A stretch of 64,000 nucleotides of DNA, taken from assembly GCA_048213135.1 (NCBI GenBank), contig PS015009.1, positions 2,046,001-2,110,000 on the forward strand. The letters are read 5' to 3'. Each line of letters starts with the position of its first letter. Position 1 is the first letter of the stretch. The notes under the pieces were generated by a model that was not told where the DNA came from, made no database searches, and saw only the letters and a list, made by a program, of their open reading frames with translations. Source of the stretch: Reclinomonas americana ATCC 50394 (Eukaryota; Jakobida; Jakobea; Jakobida). The translations under genes and the position numbers were made by a program. This document shows positions 61,624-64,000 of this stretch, piece after piece.

Positions 61624-62577
61624 ATGCTCAATGAAATTCAGTCGACAGGCAATAAAGATACCCGTAGCGGTTTTGGCGATGGTATCCTCGAAGCGGCAAG
61701 GGAAAACCCCAATATTGTGGCCCTCACTGCCGACCTGGCCGGTTCTTTAAAGCTGAATGGTTTTATCAAGGAATTTCCTGAACGTTATATCCAGTGTGGT
61801 ATTGCCGAAGCCAATATGATCGGTATCGCGGCGGGGCTGACAGTAGGAGGTAAAATTCCTTACACCACTACTTTCGCCAATTTCTCCACAGGCCGGGTAT
61901 ACGACCAGATCCGCCAGAGCGTAGCATACAGCGGTAAAAATGTGAAGATTTGTGCATCGCATGCCGGTCTTACCCTGGGCGAGGATGGCGCCACTCACCA
62001 GATACTGGAAGATATTGGACTGATGAAAATGCTGCCCGGTATGACCGTGATCGTTCCGGCGGATTATAACCAGACCAAAGCCGCCACCAAAGCCATTGCC
62101 GGCTACGAAGGCCCGGTTTACCTGCGCTTCGGCCGCCCGGTTTGGCCCATTTTTACCAAAGAAGAAGATTTTGTAATAGGTAAAGCGCAACGCCTCAATG
62201 AAGGATCAGATATTTCCATCTTCGCCTGCGGACATATGGTTTGGGTAGCTGTTGAAGCTGCAAAGATCTTACAGGAAAAAGGTATTCACGTTGACCTCAT
62301 CAACATACACACCATTAAACCGCTTGACGAAGAAGCTGTACTGGCTTCTATCCAGAAAACACGCTGCGTGGTAACTGCCGAAGAGCATAACGTTATCGGC
62401 GGACTGGGTGACAGCGTCGCCCAGGTGGCGGCCAAACGCTGTCCTGTTCCCATTGAATATGTGGGTACCAACGATACTTTCGGAGAAAGCGGCAAACCAG
62501 TTGAATTGTTAAAAAAATACGGCCTTGATGCGGAACATATAGTAGCCGCGGCGGAAAAAGCGCTGGCCCGCAAATAG
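61624..62577 (+). CDS. C-terminal half of a split transketolase
   Basis: 317 residues made of a pyrimidine-binding domain (about 7-175; NIVALTADLAGSLKLNGF, QCGIAEANMIGIAAGLTVGG) and a transketolase C domain (about 190-310; VEAAKILQEKGIHVDLINIH). The pyrophosphate-binding N-terminal half needed for thiamine diphosphate binding is not encoded next to it, though such halves are usually adjacent. It would act in the non-oxidative pentose phosphate path or a DXS-like reaction. Start 61624 (MLNEIQSTG) is chosen over a 48-bp longer frame. Confidence 0.9.
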   Translation: MLNEIQSTGNKDTRSGFGDGILEAARENPNIVALTADLAGSLKLNGFIKEFPERYIQCGIAEANMIGIAAGLTVGGKIPYTTTFANFSTGRVYDQIRQSVAYSGKNVKICASHAGLTLGEDGATHQILEDIGLMKMLPGMTVIVPADYNQTKAATKAIAGYEGPVYLRFGRPVWPIFTKEEDFVIGKAQRLNEGSDISIFACGHMVWVAVEAAKILQEKGIHVDLINIHTIKPLDEEAVLASIQKTRCVVTAEEHNVIGGLGDSVAQVAAKRCPVPIEYVGTNDTFGESGKPVELLKKYGLDAEHIVAAAEKALARK

Positions 62578-62597
62578 GTATTAAACTTTTACACCGG

Positions 62598-62628
62598 AAA
62601 CCAATCATACGATTGGTTTTTTATTTTT
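62598..62628 (+). terminator. Terminator after the transketolase half
   Basis: AAACCAATC and GATTGGTTT pair over 9 bp around ATAC, followed by TTTATTTTT. Confidence 0.85.
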
Positions 62629-62647
62629 ACTGCTGTATCAACCTTAT

Positions 62648-63199
62648 ATGGCCGAACATTTAGACGATAACGAGCTGTTACACCAGTTCCGCAACCCGGA
62701 TACCCGGGAGGCAGGATATACCCGTATCATCAAAAAATACCAGGAAAAACTGTACTGGCACATCCGCCGTATGGTGGTGGAGCATGAAGATGCGAATGAT
62801 GTATTACAGAACATGTTCATTAAAGTGTGGCATGGCCTGGAGAATTTCCGGGAGGACAGCCAGCTCTACACCTGGCTCTACCGCATCGCCACCAATGAAT
62901 GCCTCACCTTCCTGGAACAGCAGAAAAAAAGGAGTGCCATCTCACTCAGCGACGTGGAGGGCGGCCTCAGTAATAAACTAAAAGCCGATAAGAACTTCGA
63001 CGCCAATAAACTGGAATGGAAACTACAGATGGCCATACAGCAACTGCCTGAAAAACAGCGTGCTGTATTCAACCTGAGGTATTACGATGAAATGCCTTAC
63101 GAAAAGATGAGCAAGGTGCTGGAAACCAGTGAAGGCGCCCTGAAAGCCAGTTACCATCACGCGGTGAAAAAAATTGAGGATTTTATATTGAATCATTAA
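62648..63199 (+). CDS. ECF-type RNA polymerase sigma factor
   Basis: 183 residues. Region 2 (about 20-85; DVLQNMFIKVWHGL, LYTWLYRIATNECLTFL) and region 4 (about 125-180; LPEKQRAVFNLRYYDEMPYE, ALKASYHHAVKKIEDFI) are clear. It directs RNA polymerase to a set of envelope or stress promoters. The next gene (34 bp on) looks like its anti-sigma or regulatory membrane protein. Confidence 0.93.
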   Translation: MAEHLDDNELLHQFRNPDTREAGYTRIIKKYQEKLYWHIRRMVVEHEDANDVLQNMFIKVWHGLENFREDSQLYTWLYRIATNECLTFLEQQKKRSAISLSDVEGGLSNKLKADKNFDANKLEWKLQMAIQQLPEKQRAVFNLRYYDEMPYEKMSKVLETSEGALKASYHHAVKKIEDFILNH

Positions 63200-63232
63200 A
63201 CTTTTGGGCTGAAAACAAGTCAGAATAAGCAC

Positions 63233-63985
63233 ATGAAACCCGGCAGCGACATATGGAATGAATTGAATGAACTGAGCCCCGTACTGGCTGGTCTTCCGAG
63301 TGTGAACGTATTTACCGTTCCGCAAGGCTATTTTGACAGCCTGGGTACGGTGATCATGGCCAGCCTGGGCGAGGAAGATCCGGTGCTTTTTAAGCACGGT
63401 AAACTCCCCGTAAGCAGTGATGTGCCTGCTGGTTATTTCGATGGACTGGCGGACAGTATCCTGGCAAAGATCAAAGCCGGGGCAGAAGCTTCCGCTTTGG
63501 AAGAGATGAGGAGCCTGTCGCCCATGCTGTACAGCATAAAGGGAGAAAATGTATACCAGGTGCCCGCTGGTTATTTCGACGGGCTGGCTGCGGAACTGAA
63601 CGCGAAAGTTCAGCCTGCCGCTAAAGTGGTGCCCATACGCAGGAGGGCCGCCACCTTTATGAAGTACGCGGTAGCTGCGGTATTCACCGGTGTAATGGCT
63701 TTGGGTGTATTCAAATTCACGAATAATAAGAGTGATAAATTGGATGACGTGGTACTGCAGGGACTGGAGATCGCCAAAACCAATACCCTGGAACAGGAGA
63801 TGAACCAGCTTTCCGACGCTGATATTGTAAAATACCTGTCCAGCAACGGTGAGAATGTAGACCTGGCCACTGTTACCAAGTATATCGACGAAAAGAACCT
63901 GCCCAGCCAGGAAGATTACCTGACCGATGACAAAGCGCTGGACAATTACCTTGATAAATTATCCGCCGAGGATTTAAATAACTAA
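63233..63985 (+). CDS. Membrane protein with three VPxGYFD motifs, possible anti-sigma factor
   Basis: 250 residues. The N-terminal cytoplasmic half holds three copies of a VPxGYFD(S/G)L motif (residues 29-37, 64-72 and 110-118). The first and third are part of a longer repeat (about 10-43 and 91-124). One membrane segment follows (about 141-160), then a charged C-terminal part. It is encoded right after an ECF sigma factor, as are anti-sigma factors, but has no known anti-sigma motif. Function is inferred from position only. Confidence 0.75.
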   Translation: MKPGSDIWNELNELSPVLAGLPSVNVFTVPQGYFDSLGTVIMASLGEEDPVLFKHGKLPVSSDVPAGYFDGLADSILAKIKAGAEASALEEMRSLSPMLYSIKGENVYQVPAGYFDGLAAELNAKVQPAAKVVPIRRRAATFMKYAVAAVFTGVMALGVFKFTNNKSDKLDDVVLQGLEIAKTNTLEQEMNQLSDADIVKYLSSNGENVDLATVTKYIDEKNLPSQEDYLTDDKALDNYLDKLSAEDLNN

Positions 63986-63993
63986 ACAGGATC

Positions 63994-64000
63994 ATGAAAA
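63994..64000 (+). CDS. Start of a further gene cut by the window edge
   Basis: An ATG at 63994 followed by AAAA, 8 bp after the preceding stop codon, fits the first codons of a third gene of the sigma operon. Nothing more can be said. Confidence 0.3.

Overview
The window is chromosomal DNA from a member of the Bacteroidota, most likely the family Chitinophagaceae. The phylum call rests on GldC and a GldE-type protein, DUF4290 next to murA, a DUF4270 lipoprotein, a carboxypeptidase-regulatory-domain TonB receptor, LytS/LytTR and PhoB/PhoR signalling of the usual Bacteroidota type, and promoter -7 boxes of the TAnnTTTG form. The family call is inference. No rRNA, tRNA, prophage, insertion sequence with transposase or CRISPR array was seen. 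No gene-free stretch exceeds about 280 bases.

Layout. 1-9.8 kb, all on the minus strand: a cut-off sterol desaturase-type gene behind a 25-bp palindromic operator, CvpA, GatB/YqeY, GldC, a glycosyltransferase, a GldE/CorC-type protein, guanylate kinase, a lipoprotein, MurA, DUF4290, VanZ, GcvH and a periplasmic cyclophilin. 10-16.4 kb: SerS, an M43 metalloprotease, a cytochrome c lipoprotein and a DUF1800/DUF1501 secreted pair. 16.5-22 kb: three peptide transporters in tandem (POT, OPT, POT). 22.2-29.8 kb: PurD, then the elongasome operon mreB-mreC-mreD-mrdA(PBP2)-rodA. 29.8-36 kb: a four-helix-bundle (IVP) gene enclosed by a perfect 25-bp inverted repeat, an MBL hydrolase, atpB-E-F-H without atpA/G, and an ABC exporter. 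36-38.3 kb: a large secreted protein with a His/Cys pair like clan CD (caspase/separase) peptidases.

38.4-59.4 kb reads as a phosphate regulon interrupted by other genes: PhoB/PhoR, a PAP2 phosphatase, an alkaline-phosphatase-superfamily enzyme, a TonB receptor with a beta-helix lipoprotein, an OprO/P-type porin, and DUF47 with Pit. Upstream of the PAP2, phosphatase, TonB-receptor and porin genes lie tandem 11-bp direct repeats (core xTxTTAxx on the plus strand, so xxTAAxAx in the gene sense). That is the period expected for tandem PhoB/PhoP-family binding. The array before the TonB receptor has eight phased units. Interspersed are three envelope proteins (OMP, FadL-like, DUF4270), a kelch lipoprotein, a LytS/LytTR pair, and a metallophosphoesterase/glycosyltransferase pair. 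59.5-64 kb: GalE, a polysaccharide deacetylase, an unpaired C-terminal transketolase half, and an ECF sigma factor with a likely anti-sigma protein.

A second theme is intergenic. Many gaps hold short word-like degenerate repeats that start just after a stop codon, and several have an inverted copy further on, giving long hairpins. Each gap uses its own word (for example AATTACGAATT, AATGTGCGAATT, AAGTAAAAAG, GACGACGGACGAC).
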